Below, piece after piece: positions 1 to 8,812 of a stretch of 64,000 nt of DNA. Source of the stretch: Verrucomicrobiales bacterium (GTDB lineage: Bacteria > Verrucomicrobiota > Verrucomicrobiia > Verrucomicrobiales > DEV007). The stretch's first letter is position 1, and each line of letters begins with the position of its first letter. A program made the position numbers and the translations under genes. The DNA lies in assembly GCA_016795385.1 (NCBI GenBank), contig JAEUHI010000002.1, positions 47,310-111,309 of the forward strand, written 5' to 3'. Below the pieces are notes generated by a model that ran no database searches, had not been told where the DNA came from, and worked only from the letters and a program-made list of their open reading frames with translations.

Positions 1-3000
1 CCGCCCGTGCGTGGATCTTGTCCTGCACGAGGTGGCCGAGCTTCAGCATGTAGATGATACCCACCACGACGGGCTGGTAGAAAGGATCGCCGGTGCGGCC
101 ATCGTAAAGCTGCGATTTGCCGTTGAGGCCGATCCACTTGTAGCCCTCGATCTGCTGGGCTTCCTTGAGGTATTCGACGATCTTCGTCTCGGGGATCCCG
201 TCGAAGACCGGCGTCGCCACCTTGAAACCGAGCGCCTTGGCGGCGACCCCGAGGTGGGTTTCGAGCACCTGACCGACGTTCATCCGGCTCGGCACGCCGA
301 GGGGGTTGAGACAGATATCGACCGGAGTGCCGTCCTCGAGGAAGGGCATGTCGGCCTCGGGAACGATCGTCGCGACGACCCCCTTGTTTCCGTGGCGTCC
401 GGCCATCTTGTCACCGACGGAGAGCTTGCGCTTCTTCGCCACGTAGACCTTGACCTGTTTGATGACACCGGGGTCGACTTCGTCGCCCGACTCGATGCGG
501 TCGAGCTGGCGTTCCCGCTCCATGTCGATGTCGGCGAACTTCTGCTCGTAGCTGGCGACGATGTCGAGGATCTTGTTGCGGATCGGGCTGGGGTCGATCT
601 CGATGTTCGAGTAGTTGTCGGCCAGCTTGCGGAGCAGGGTCTTCGTGATCTTGCGGTTCGCCGGAACGAGGATTTCGCCGGTGCGGCCGTTGACGACGTC
701 GAGCGGGATCTTCTCGCCGAGGAGGATGTCGGAGAGCTTCTCGGTGAGCTGCTCGGTGAGTTCCTCGTGACGGCGGCGGTGCTCTTCGATGATCTGCTTC
801 TGCTGCTTCTGCTGCTCCTTGGGATCGAGGCGCTCCTTGCTGGAGGCATTGCGGGAGGAAACGCGGACATCCATGACGATCCCAACGCAACCGGAAGGCA
901 CGCGGAGGGAGGTGTCTTTCACATCAGCGGCTTTCTCACCGAAGATGGCGCGGAGAAGGCGCTCTTCGGGGGCGAGTTCGGTCTCGCTCTTCGGCGTGAT
1001 CTTGCCGACGAGAATGTCGCCGGGCTTCACTTCCGCACCGACGCGGATGACGCCGTCCGGACCGAGGTCCTTGAGGGCCTCTTCGCCGACATTCGGAATG
1101 TCGCGGGTGATTTCCTCGGGACCGAGTTTCGTGTCACGGGCACCGATTTCGAACTCATCGATGTGGATGGAGGTGTAGATGTCCTCCTTCACGATGCGCT
1201 CCGAGATGACGATGGCATCCTCGAAGTTGTAGCCGTTCCAGGGCATGAAGGCGACGAGGACGTTCCGGCCGAGGGCGAGTTCGCCATGCTCGGTGTTCGG
1301 TCCGTCGGCGAGCACCTGGCCGGCCTTCACCTTTTCTCCACGACGAACGATCGGCTTCTGGTTGATGCAGGTGCCGGCGTTCGAACGCATGAATTTGCGC
1401 AGCGGGTAGACGTAGGTGCCGTTCTCCTTGTCGCTCTTGAGCTTGAGCGGGTTGGTGAGGAACTGGGCCTCGGAACAGGGAAGCTCCCCGTCCTTCGTCA
1501 CGATGACGATCTCGGCGGTGGCGGCGGCGACCACGCCCGAGCCTTCGGCGACGACCACGGCGCGGGAATCGCGGGCCACCTTGCCCTCCATCCCGGTCCC
1601 GATGTAGGGGGACTCGGAGACGAGAAGCGGCACGCCCTGGCGCTGCATGTTCGAACCCATGAGGGCGCGGTTGGCGTCATCGTGCTCGAGGAAGGGAATG
1701 AGCGACGCGGCGACCGAGACGAGCTGCTTCGGCGAAACGTCCATGTAGGTCGCTTCGTTCGGGTCGACCTCGATGAATTCGCCGAGGTGACGGACCGTGA
1801 TCTTTTCGGTCAGGAAGTTGCCCTTGTCGTCGATCGGGTTGTTCGCCTGGGCGATGAGGTAGCTCTCCTCCTGATCGGCGGTGAGGTAGTCGATCTTCTT
1901 CATCACCTTGCCCTTCTGGATGCGGCGATAGGGCGTTTCGATGAAGCCGAACTCGTTGATCCGGGCGTAGCAGCTCATCGAGTTGATGAGACCGATGTTC
2001 GGCCCTTCCGGAGTCTCGATCGGACAGATCCGGCCGTAGTGCGAGGGGTGGACGTCGCGGACTTCGAAACCGGCGCGGTCACGGTTCAGACCACCGGGCC
2101 CGAGGGCGGAAAGACGACGTTTGTGGGTCAACTCCGAGAGCGGGTTGATCTGATCCATGAACTGGCTCAACTGCGAGCGGCCGAAGAAGTCGCGCACGAC
2201 CGCGGCGAGGGCCTTCGGATTGACCAGCTTGGAGGGAGTCATCCCGTCGAGATTGATGTCGAACAAGGTCATGCGCTCCTTCACGAGGCGCTCGGTCCGG
2301 GCAAGTCCGACCCGGCACTGGTTCGCGAGGAGCTCGCCAACGGCACGGATGCGGCGGCTGCCGAGGTGGTCGATATCGTCGAGGACACCCTCGCCACGAC
2401 GCAGACCGAAGAGGTAGGCCATGGAAACGAGGAAATCGTCCGCGGTGATGACACGCTCGTTCTCATCGACATCGAGGGCGAGCTTCTGGTTGATCTTGTA
2501 GCGGCCGACGCGGGTCAGGTCATACTTCTTCGGATCGAAGAAGAGACGCTTGAGGAGGGCGCGGGCATTGGCCACGGTCGGCGGATCGCCAGGGCGGAGG
2601 CGGCGGTAGATGTCCTTGAGGGCCTCTTCCTCGTTCTTGGCCGGATCCTTGCGGAGCGACTTGATGAGGAGGTCGTCGTGCGAAGCGGTGACGCAAGGCA
2701 CCGACTTCACGCCGAGGGAATGGAGCTGGGTGATAGTCGCAAGGGTGAGCGGCTCATAGGCTTTCGCCACGACCATGTCGCCGTCGAGGACGTCGTTGAA
2801 GATGATCTTGTTGGCGAGCTCGGCCTCGTTCATGGCCGGGTCGATCTTGAGCTTCTCGATGTCGTAGAATTGCTCGATGATGTCCTCGTCGGTCGGATAG
2901 CCGATGGCACGGAGGAAGGTCGTCGCGAGGAACTTGCGGCGGCGGCGGCGGCGGTCGAGGTAGACGTAGAGGAGGTCGTTCGTGTCGAACTGCACTTCCA

Positions 3001-3520
3001 TCCAGGTCCCGCGATCGGGAATGATGCGGAAACCGTAAAGGGTCTTGCCGTTGAGGTGCAGGCTCGTCTCGAAGCAAACGCCCGGCGAGCGGTGCAACTG
3101 GCTGACGATGACCCGCTCGGCGCCATTGATGACGAAGGTCCCGCGGAGGGTCATCATCGGAAGTTCACCCATGTAGACGCGCTCTTCCTTCGTGCCCGTC
3201 TCATCGGTCAGGGAAAAGGTCACGTAAAGCGGGGCGCTGAAAGTCTCGCCGTCCCGGAGAGCCTCGAGCGCGGTGAGTTTCGGCTCGCCCACCTCATACT
3301 TCGCGAAATCGAGGGTGAACTTCTCGTCGTAGCTCTGGATCGGGAAGACCTCGCGGAAGACCGACTGCAGCCCGGTGGAAATACGTGCATCGGGCTCGAT
3401 GTCCTGCTGGAGGAATTCCTTGTAGGAATCGAGCTGCACCTCGATCAGGTTGGGCGTCTCGATCGCCTCCTCGATCTTGCCAAAATACACACGTTCAAGT
3501 TTCTCGGGTCTTGCTGACAT
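1..3520 (-). CDS. rpoB: RNA polymerase beta subunit, 3' end cut by the window edge
   Basis: Catalytic beta subunit of DNA-directed RNA polymerase; it binds template and product RNA and forms the rifampicin pocket. The minus strand reads an uninterrupted frame from ATG at 3520 (MSARPEKLERVYFGKIEEAI) off the left edge, about 1173 residues of a family usually near 1200-1400. Near 2080-2195 the Rif cluster is clear (GRSQLSQFMDQINPLSEL, then THKRRLSALGPGGL, then CPIETPEGPNIGL). The positions equal to E. coli D516, H526 and S531 keep the sensitive residues, while N518 is replaced by I. It is the last gene seen of the secE-nusG-rplKAJL-rpoB cluster; rpoC should follow outside the window. No oddity apart from the edge truncation. 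Confidence 0.98.
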   Translation of the reverse strand, partial: MSARPEKLERVYFGKIEEAIETPNLIEVQLDSYKEFLQQDIEPDARISTGLQSVFREVFPIQSYDEKFTLDFAKYEVGEPKLTALEALRDGETFSAPLYVTFSLTDETGTKEERVYMGELPMMTLRGTFVINGAERVIVSQLHRSPGVCFETSLHLNGKTLYGFRIIPDRGTWMEVQFDTNDLLYVYLDRRRRRRKFLATTFLRAIGYPTDEDIIEQFYDIEKLKIDPAMNEAELANKIIFNDVLDGDMVVAKAYEPLTLATITQLHSLGVKSVPCVTASHDDLLIKSLRKDPAKNEEEALKDIYRRLRPGDPPTVANARALLKRLFFDPKKYDLTRVGRYKINQKLALDVDENERVITADDFLVSMAYLFGLRRGEGVLDDIDHLGSRRIRAVGELLANQCRVGLARTERLVKERMTLFDINLDGMTPSKLVNPKALAAVVRDFFGRSQLSQFMDQINPLSELTHKRRLSALGPGGLNRDRAGFEVRDVHPSHYGRICPIETPEGPNIGLINSMSCYARINEFGFIETPYRRIQKGKVMKKIDYLTADQEESYLIAQANNPIDDKGNFLTEKITVRHLGEFIEVDPNEATYMDVSPKQLVSVAASLIPFLEHDDANRALMGSNMQRQGVPLLVSESPYIGTGMEGKVARDSRAVVVAEGSGVVAAATAEIVIVTKDGELPCSEAQFLTNPLKLKSDKENGTYVYPLRKFMRSNAGTCINQKPIVRRGEKVKAGQVLADGPNTEHGELALGRNVLVAFMPWNGYNFEDAIVISERIVKEDIYTSIHIDEFEIGARDTKLGPEEITRDIPNVGEEALKDLGPDGVIRVGAEVKPGDILVGKITPKSETELAPEERLLRAIFGEKAADVKDTSLRVPSGCVGIVMDVRVSSRNASSKERLDPKEQQKQQKQIIEEHRRRHEELTEQLTEKLSDILLGEKIPLDVVNGRTGEILVPANRKITKTLLRKLADNYSNIEIDPSPIRNKILDIVASYEQKFADIDMERERQLDRIESGDEVDPGVIKQVKVYVAKKRKLSVGDKMAGRHGNKGVVATIVPEADMPFLEDGTPVDICLNPLGVPSRMNVGQVLETHLGVAAKALGFKVATPVFDGIPETKIVEYLKEAQQIEGYKWIGLNGKSQLYDGRTGDPFYQPVVVGIIYMLKLGHLVQDKIHARA

Positions 3521-3781
3521 AAGGGCGCTGCTGAGGTTGGTCTGGCGGTCTATAGGATGAGCTTCGGGGTCGACGAATCGCGCTGGCTGCCTCCTGAAAG
3601 GTGTACACGCGGAATCGCCAGCCAAGAAGCCGGTCGTCAAAAGAAAAGACGACGAAGCCCGGGTGCTTGGGGAAACACCCGGGATTCGGCGTCAGATCAT
3701 CTGGACTCGGGGGAGAATAACACTGTCTTCCAATGAAATACGATTAAATCGCGAATTTTTCTTGAATTTTTTCGAAAATTT

Positions 3782-3810
3782 GATCCCGGCCCGTTTTGCG
3801 GGCCGGGATC
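3782..3810 (-). terminator. Strong hairpin after rplL in the 302-bp rplL-rpoB spacer
   Basis: Perfect 12-bp inverted repeat (GATCCCGGCCCG and its complement) with a 5-nt loop, starting 13 nt beyond the rplL stop on the transcribed strand and followed there by AAATTTTCG. It is probably a partial terminator or RNA-processing site that lowers rpoBC expression relative to L7/L12, as known for this operon elsewhere. The rest of the spacer (3521-3781) also has a GTCGTC/GACGAC stem near 3640 and a CCCGGGTG/CACCCGGG stem near 3660-3690, and no gene. Confidence 0.55.
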
Positions 3811-3822
3811 GAAAAGTTCGAA

Positions 3823-4206
3823 TTACTTGAGTTCGACCTTCGCGCCGGCCTCTTCGAGTTTGGCCTTGATCGCGGCGGCTTCCTCCTTGGTGGCACCATC
3901 CTTGACGGACTTCGGAGCACCTTCGACGAGGGCTTTGGCTTCGGCAAGACCAAGTCCCGCAACGGCCTCACGGACCGCCTTGATGACACCGATCTTGTTG
4001 TCGCCGAACGAGGTGAGGATGACGTCGAAGGAGGTCTTCTCCTCGACAGCCTCGGCCGCACCACCACCTGCGGCCGGTCCGGCCATCATGGCGACGGGAG
4101 CTGCGGCGCTGACGCCCCATTTTTCTTCAAGAGCTTTGACGAGGTCGGCGACCTCGAGGACGGTGAGTCCGCTAAGCTGTTCCACTAGTGCACTGGTATC
4201 TGCCAT
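3823..4206 (-). CDS. rplL: 50S ribosomal protein L7/L12
   Basis: Stalk protein of the large ribosomal subunit that recruits translation GTPases; it dimerises and binds L10. 127 residues, normal for the family. It has the N-terminal dimerisation segment (residues 1-35), an Ala/Gly/Pro hinge around residues 36-50, and the C-terminal domain with the conserved EKTSFDVIL and [10 protein letters not shown] segments and a KVELK end. The start is the ATG at 4206 giving [19 protein letters not shown]; a longer reading would add 14 unrelated residues. It sits 147 bp after rplJ in the usual order. Confidence 0.97.
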   Translation of the reverse strand: MADTSALVEQLSGLTVLEVADLVKALEEKWGVSAAAPVAMMAGPAAGGGAAEAVEEKTSFDVILTSFGDNKIGVIKAVREAVAGLGLAEAKALVEGAPKSVKDGATKEEAAAIKAKLEEAGAKVELK

Positions 4207-4353
4207 ATTCTTGGTTGGGTATCGCCGCGTCGGAAAGCGCTCCGACAATTAAGATGCCGCGCTCGGCATTCGGCAAGGAACCCGGTTTTGGTTTTCTTTT
4301 TGGTTCCGGGCACCTCCTCCATGGAGGCACCCAAAAGGTTTCTAATGATCCTC

Positions 4354-4866
4354 TCAGCCTTGATCGGCCTTGGCCTGGAGGACGCGGGCGAGCGAAGCGC
4401 CGGGCTCGTTGAGCACCGACACGAGCTTTTGCGCGGGCGAGTTGAAGACGCCGAGAAGTTGGGCGCGAAGGACTTCCATCGGCGGGAGGTCCGCCAAAGC
4501 GATCACATTCGCTTCGTTGAGGAAGTTGCCATCAAGGACACCGCAACGGATCGCGAGCTTGTTGATTTCCTTCCCGTAGGTCTTGAGGGACTTGGCGGCG
4601 GCACAGACATCGCTGGCTCCGGTCACCACGGCGGTCTGACCCTTCAGGTAATCCGCGATCTCAGCGGGGTACTCGACCGAGCTGGCGACCTGCTTGACGA
4701 AGGTGTTTTTCGCCACCTGGAGTTTCGCTCCGGTCGCGGCGAGGCGCTTGCGGAGCTCCTCGAACTCGGAGACCTTCATCCCGGAGTAATCCACCACGAT
4801 CAGGAAGGGCGACTCGCTGACTCGTGAGAGGAGGCTGTCGATGACGATTTTCTTGAGGACTTTCAT
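4354..4866 (-). CDS. rplJ: 50S ribosomal protein L10
   Basis: Base of the ribosomal stalk; it binds 23S rRNA and carries L7/L12 dimers through its C-terminal helix. 170 residues, typical length. Recognised by VDYSGMKVSEFEELRKRL, GAKLQVAKNTFVKQ, and the DLPPMEVLRAQLLGVFNSP segment before the C-terminal helix. The ATG at 4866 gives MKVLKKIVIDSLLSR. It lies 39 bp after rplA and before rplL. In many bacteria L10 represses its own operon by binding the leader mRNA; no such site can be assigned here by eye. Confidence 0.97.
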   Translation of the reverse strand: MKVLKKIVIDSLLSRVSESPFLIVVDYSGMKVSEFEELRKRLAATGAKLQVAKNTFVKQVASSVEYPAEIADYLKGQTAVVTGASDVCAAAKSLKTYGKEINKLAIRCGVLDGNFLNEANVIALADLPPMEVLRAQLLGVFNSPAQKLVSVLNEPGASLARVLQAKADQG

Positions 4867-4905
4867 CGTTTCGGAAAAAGTATGGGGTTGGTAGAAGGGG
4901 TCGGA

Positions 4906-5601
4906 TCAATGCCAGGCGGACACGTCGACCTTGAGACCCGGCACCATCGTGGCGGTGAGGGTGCCCTTTTGGATGAAAATGCCTTTCGCCGTCGCGGGGC
5001 GGGCAGCGCTGACGGAATCGATCACGGCCTTGCCGTTGTCGACGAGCATGTTCTCGTCGAAGGAGAGCTTGCCGATGGGAGCGGAGATGTTTCCGTTCTT
5101 GTCGAGCTTGAAGTCGATCCGGCCGGCCTTGACCGCCTTCACCGCGGCAGCGGTGTCGTCGGTGACGGTGCCCGTCTTCGGATTCGGCATGAGACCGCGG
5201 GGTCCGAGTTGCCGACCCAGCTTACGGACTTCGGACATGGCCGAAGGCGTCGCGATGACCGCGTCGAAATCCATGAAGCCACCCATGACCTCCTTGATGA
5301 GCGCCTCGAAGCCCACGTGCTCGGCACCGGCGTTCTTCGCCTCGGTGGCCGCTTCGCCTTCCGCGAAGACGAGCACGCGGACATCCTTGCCCGACCCGTG
5401 CGGAAGCGGACAAGTGCCGCGGACCATCTGGTCGGATTGGCGGGGGTCCACACCCATGCGGAAGGTGAGGGTGACGGTCTGATCGAACTTCGGAGCCGGG
5501 AGTTTCTTCACCAGCGCGACCGCATCCTCGATCGAGTAGACGCGGACACTGTCAACAAGCGCGGCGGCCGCCTTGTATCGTTTGCTTCTTTTTTTGGCCA
5601 T
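4906..5601 (-). CDS. rplA: 50S ribosomal protein L1
   Basis: Binds 23S rRNA at the L1 stalk beside the E site and helps release deacylated tRNA; in several bacteria it also represses translation of the L11-L1 operon. 231 residues, the usual size. Conserved blocks include TVTLTFRMGVDPRQSDQMVR, LVFAEGEAATEAKNAGAEHV, LGRQLGPRGLMPNPKTGTV and FIQKGTLTATMVPGLKVD. The ATG at 5601 begins MAKKRSKRYKAAAALVD. It follows rplK by 69 bp in the standard order. Confidence 0.97.
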   Translation of the reverse strand: MAKKRSKRYKAAAALVDSVRVYSIEDAVALVKKLPAPKFDQTVTLTFRMGVDPRQSDQMVRGTCPLPHGSGKDVRVLVFAEGEAATEAKNAGAEHVGFEALIKEVMGGFMDFDAVIATPSAMSEVRKLGRQLGPRGLMPNPKTGTVTDDTAAAVKAVKAGRIDFKLDKNGNISAPIGKLSFDENMLVDNGKAVIDSVSAARPATAKGIFIQKGTLTATMVPGLKVDVSAWH

Positions 5602-5670
5602 GTTTTGGATGCAGTGCGTGCGGGCGTTTCCTCGCCCTCCTGCGGATGTTTGGGGTTGCTAGGGGAAAAA

Positions 5671-6096
5671 TCAGTCGACGATCTCGAGACCCATCTGGCG
5701 GGCGGTGCCGGCGAGAATGCGGCAAGCCGCTTCTTCGTCGCGCGTGTTCATGTCTTCCATCTTGTAGCGGGCGACCTCACGGAGTTTTTCACTGGAGATC
5801 TTGCCGACCTTCTTTTTGTTTGGCTCGCTGGATCCGGAAGCCAGGTTCGCCGCCTTCTTGAGGAGCACGGCGGCCGGGGATTTCTTCGTGATGAAGGTGA
5901 AGCTCTTGTCCTTGTAGACCGTGATCACGACGGGGAGGATGTCACCTTCGGAACCCTGGGTCTGGGCGTTGAACTGCTTGCAGAACTCCATGATGTTCAC
6001 ACCCGCCTGACCAAGCGCCGGACCAACCGGGGGAGAGGGGTTCGCCTTGCCTGCGGTGATCTGCAGCTTGATCTGTTTTACTACTTCTTTAGCCAT
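5671..6096 (-). CDS. rplK: 50S ribosomal protein L11
   Basis: Part of the GTPase-associated centre of the large subunit, needed for RelA-type sensing and release factor function. 141 residues, exactly the common length. The N-terminal domain shows [20 protein letters not shown] and [15 protein letters not shown] with the proline-rich hinge; the C-terminal domain ends with [10 protein letters not shown]. Start ATG 6096 gives [16 protein letters not shown]. It lies between nusG and rplA. Confidence 0.97.
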   Translation of the reverse strand: MAKEVVKQIKLQITAGKANPSPPVGPALGQAGVNIMEFCKQFNAQTQGSEGDILPVVITVYKDKSFTFITKKSPAAVLLKKAANLASGSSEPNKKKVGKISSEKLREVARYKMEDMNTRDEEAACRILAGTARQMGLEIVD

Positions 6097-6157
6097 CGTG
6101 CTTCTAGGTTGATTGATTCAGGGGTGACCGCGCGGTCGCATCGGCCAGGGCGCGGGC

Positions 6158-6727
6158 TCAGCCCAACTCGACCTGCCAGTATTCGAGCGGCACGAGGGTC
6201 TCCCGGCCGAAGATGTTGACCGAGACCATCAGTTCGCCCTTGGCCTCGTTGATTTCGGCGATCACACCCGCCTGCCCTTGGAAAGGACCGTCGGAGACCA
6301 CCACAGAATCCCCCACTTCGTGGGAAATGGCCGGCTTCACGCTGCCCTCGCGCTCCTTGATCTGGGCAAGCATGCTGTCGACCTCGTGTTTCGGCATGGG
6401 CATCGGGTGCCCCTTGGTGCCGGCAAAATTGATGACCCCGTCGGTCTCCTGGATGAAATACCAGGTCCGGTCCACGAGCGTATTGTCCTCGTGGAGGAGG
6501 TGCATGTTGATGATGATGTAACCGGGGTAAAACTTCCGGTTTGCCTCGCGCTTCTGGCCGCCGCGGACCTCGGAGACACGCTCCTGCGGGACGAGCACCT
6601 CGTAAATGAGGTCGCTCATTTCCTCGGAGGCGATACGACGCTCGATGCTGTCGCGGACTTTCAGTTCCTGCCCGGAGAGCACCTGAATGACATACCACTG
6701 GTCTTTGGCTGAAGGGATCGTCGGCAT
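6158..6727 (-). CDS. nusG: Transcription termination/antitermination factor NusG
   Basis: Binds RNA polymerase over the DNA cleft; its KOW domain contacts Rho or ribosomal protein S10. 189 residues. The N-terminal NGN domain runs to about residue 120 (WYVIQVLSGQELKVRDSIER, then PGYIIINMHLL). The C-terminal KOW domain starts near residue 133 with GDSVVVSDGPFQGQAGVI. The ATG at 6727 gives MPTIPSAKDQWYVIQVLSG. It lies directly after secE (32-bp gap) and before rplK, the classical arrangement. Confidence 0.96.
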   Translation of the reverse strand: MPTIPSAKDQWYVIQVLSGQELKVRDSIERRIASEEMSDLIYEVLVPQERVSEVRGGQKREANRKFYPGYIIINMHLLHEDNTLVDRTWYFIQETDGVINFAGTKGHPMPMPKHEVDSMLAQIKEREGSVKPAISHEVGDSVVVSDGPFQGQAGVIAEINEAKGELMVSVNIFGRETLVPLEYWQVELG

Positions 6728-6759
6728 CGAAAAAGAGGGGGTTCGGGGATCCGGGGAAA

Positions 6760-6972
6760 TCAGAATCCGGTGGTAAGGAAAGTCATGACCTGACGCATCG
6801 CGAAATCGATCGTCGCGACAAAGGCCCCGAGCAGCACCATGGCGATGAGGACGACCACGGTCGAGTCGATCAGCTGCTTGTATTTCTTGACCCCCTTTTC
6901 CTTGGGGTCCCAGGGCCAGGTGGCTTTGCGGAGCTCCCCGCGCACCTCTCCAAGATATTTTCCGACTTTCAT
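6760..6972 (-). CDS. secE: Preprotein translocase subunit SecE
   Basis: Essential small subunit of the SecYEG channel in the inner membrane. 70 residues with the single-span architecture: an amphipathic N-terminal part (KVGKYLGEVRGELRKATWPW) with the conserved ATWP turn, then one membrane segment around residues 37-58 (STVVVLIAMVLLGAFVATID). Start chosen at the ATG at 6972; the frame is open further upstream but would run into the tRNA-Trp gene. It stands between tRNA-Trp and nusG. Confidence 0.95.
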   Translation of the reverse strand: MKVGKYLGEVRGELRKATWPWDPKEKGVKKYKQLIDSTVVVLIAMVLLGAFVATIDFAMRQVMTFLTTGF

Positions 6973-7017
6973 GTTCGCTTCGCGCCCCTCGGCGCTCTCA
7001 ATCGCAATCCAGAAGAC

Positions 7018-7093
7018 TGGCAGGGCAGGCGAGACTCGAACTCGCAACCAACGGTTTTGGAGACCGCTACTCTACCGATTGAGCTACTGCCCT
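7018..7093 (-). tRNA. trnW: tRNA-Trp (CCA anticodon)
   Basis: The minus strand folds as a complete cloverleaf: acceptor AGGGCAG pairing with CTGCCCT, anticodon loop CTCCAAA with anticodon CCA, T-arm with GTTCGAGTC, discriminator G, and an encoded CCA end at 7020-7018. It lies between tuf and secE, the classical place for tRNA-Trp in many bacteria. Confidence 0.97.
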
Positions 7094-7164
7094 GTGTTCA
7101 AAGTTGTTTTTAGTGGCGGAAAGAGGGGAGCCGAAAATTCGGGTCCCCTCCGGACTTCCCTGGC

Positions 7165-7194
7165 GGGGACGCGGACCTTTGGGATCCGCGCCCC
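7165..7194 (-). other. GC-rich hairpin in the tuf to tRNA-Trp spacer
   Basis: Inverted repeat GGGGaCGCGGA / TCCGCGCCCC with one bulged base and a 9-nt loop, 24 nt beyond the tuf stop. There is no T-tract after it on the transcribed strand, so an RNA-processing or 3'-protecting stem in a tuf-tRNA-secE transcript is more likely than a full terminator. A second, weaker stem (AGGGGAGCCGAA / TTCGGGTCCCCT) lies beside it, nearer tRNA-Trp. Confidence 0.4.
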
Positions 7195-7218
7195 GTTGGG
7201 AAAAATTGGCTGGACGAA

Positions 7219-8403
7219 TCACTCCACGATGTCGGAGACACGACCGGCACCGACGGTGCGGCCACCCTCGCGGATCGCGAAACGGATCGTCTTCTCCATG
7301 GCGATCGGAGTGATGAGCTCGACCTCGATGGCGACGTTGTCACCAGGCATGACCATCTCGACGCCCTCGGGGAGCTTCACCGAACCGGTCACGTCCGTGG
7401 TACGGAAGTAGAACTGGGGACGGTAGTTGTCGAAGAAGGGAGTGTGGCGACCGCCTTCGTCCTTGGAGAGGACGTAGACCTCGGCCTTGAACTTCTTGTG
7501 GGGCTTGATCGAACCGGGCTTGGCGATGACCTGGCCGCGCTCGACGTCGTCCTTCTTGAGACCACGGAGGAGGAGACCCACGTTGTCACCCGCACGACCT
7601 TCGTCGAGGAGCTTGCGGAACATTTCGATGTCCGTGACGGTGGTCTTCTGGGTGGGGCGGATTCCGACGATCTCGACTTCGGACATCTTCTTGATGATGC
7701 CACGCTCGATACGACCGGTGGCCACGGTTCCACGACCTTCGATCGAGAACACGTCTTCCACGGGCATGAGGAAGTCACCGTCGATGGGGCGCTCCGGAAG
7801 CGGGATGTAGTCATCCACCGCCTGCATGAGCTTCATGATGTTTTCGCGGTGGGTCGCGTCGCCCTCGAGGGCCTTGAGACCGGAACCACGGACGATCGGG
7901 ATGTCATCACCCGGGAAGTCGTACTTGCTGAGGAGCTCGCGGATTTCCATCTCAACGAGATCGAGAAGCTCTTCGTCATCGACCATGTCAACCTTGTTGA
8001 GGAAGACCACAAGGGCGGGAACACCGACCTGACGGGCGAGAAGGATGTGCTCACGGGTCTGGGGCATCGGACCGTCAGCAGCGGAAACGACAAGGATACC
8101 ACCGTCCATCTGGGCGGCACCGGTGATCATGTTCTTCACGTAGTCGGCGTGACCGGGGCAATCGACGTGCGCATAGTGGCGATTCGGGGTCTCGTATTCG
8201 ACGTGGGCGGTCGAAATGGTGATACCGCGCTCGCGCTCTTCGGGGGCGCCGTCGATTTCATCGTACGCGCGCTTTTCTGCAAGCCCCTTGTCGGCGAGGG
8301 TTGCGGTGATGGCCGCGGTGAGGGTGGTTTTGCCGTGGTCAACGTGACCGATCGTGCCCACGTTCACGTGAGGCTTGGTGCGTTCGAATGCTGCTTTAGC
8401 CAT
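7219..8403 (-). CDS. tuf: Elongation factor Tu
   Basis: GTPase that brings aminoacyl-tRNA to the ribosome. 394 residues, normal for bacterial EF-Tu. The G motifs are all visible: GHVDHGKT in the P-loop (about residues 19-26), switch region RGITIS, DCPGH (near 81-85) and NKVD (near 136-139). Domains II and III contain [14 protein letters not shown] and the [10 protein letters not shown] end. The start at ATG 8403 gives [19 protein letters not shown]. It is flanked by tRNA-Thr upstream and tRNA-Trp downstream on the same strand, so probably co-transcribed with them. Confidence 0.98.
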   Translation of the reverse strand: MAKAAFERTKPHVNVGTIGHVDHGKTTLTAAITATLADKGLAEKRAYDEIDGAPEERERGITISTAHVEYETPNRHYAHVDCPGHADYVKNMITGAAQMDGGILVVSAADGPMPQTREHILLARQVGVPALVVFLNKVDMVDDEELLDLVEMEIRELLSKYDFPGDDIPIVRGSGLKALEGDATHRENIMKLMQAVDDYIPLPERPIDGDFLMPVEDVFSIEGRGTVATGRIERGIIKKMSEVEIVGIRPTQKTTVTDIEMFRKLLDEGRAGDNVGLLLRGLKKDDVERGQVIAKPGSIKPHKKFKAEVYVLSKDEGGRHTPFFDNYRPQFYFRTTDVTGSVKLPEGVEMVMPGDNVAIEVELITPIAMEKTIRFAIREGGRTVGAGRVSDIVE

Positions 8404-8516
8404 TGTCGTTAGGTTTTTTTGTTGGTGGTATTCGTAAATTCTTTTTCCCTCGAAGGGAAACCGGGGCGCGACCGCGGCGGAATCGCTTTTTGTCTCTGTC
8501 TCTTGTCACTCAAGTG

Positions 8517-8590
8517 AAGCTCTTGATGGGAATTGAACCCATGACCTCATCCTTACCAAGGATGTGCTCTACCCCTGAGCTACAAGAGCC
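8517..8590 (-). tRNA. trnT: tRNA-Thr (GGT anticodon)
   Basis: The minus strand folds as a cloverleaf: acceptor GGCTCTT/AAGAGCT (closing pair G-U), anticodon stem CATCC/GGATG with loop TTGGTAA and anticodon GGT, T-arm with GGGTTCAATTCCC, discriminator U. CCA is not encoded, unlike the tRNA-Trp and tRNA-Tyr genes of this window. It lies 113 bp upstream of tuf. Confidence 0.93.
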
Positions 8591-8740
8591 TTTCAACACC
8601 TTGAGCCTCAAAGACCAAATGATAACATGAGATCCAGAAACCCACGGGTCCTGAGACCACCAAAGGCAATAAACCCCTAGCAACCTTGCCCTTTCGGGAG
8701 GAGCATCGAGGCCATGGCCAGTCCGGCAGAATCAGGCGCG

Positions 8741-8769
8741 AAAGGTAAACGCGCCTCGAAAACTGTCAA
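8741..8769 (-). promoter_or_regulatory. Possible sigma-70 promoter for tRNA-Thr-tuf
   Basis: The minus strand has a perfect TTGACA -35 box at 8769-8764. At a 16-bp spacing lies TACCTT, a poor -10 match. It is placed in the 222-bp spacer upstream of tRNA-Thr and is the only -35 consensus I noticed there. The long distance (about 150 nt) to the tRNA and the weak -10 keep this tentative. Confidence 0.3.
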
Positions 8770-8812
8770 AAAAAACTTCCCCGCTTCATTAAAATTTCTC
8801 AAGGCGCCTCGA

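Noticed and set aside
11..3517. 1168-residue open frame on the plus strand opposite rpoB
   Set aside because: It is the antisense shadow of rpoB created by GC-rich third positions; composition (Asp/Val/Leu/Glu runs) is not protein-like and rpoB is certain. The same applies to long antisense frames opposite tuf, the PEPCK-like gene (12616-14394), mfd (25653-27713), the Gre gene (38458-41568) and the TonB receptor (55491-57191).
4882..6219. 445-residue plus-strand frame across rplA and rplK
   Set aside because: Shadow of two ribosomal protein genes and their spacer.
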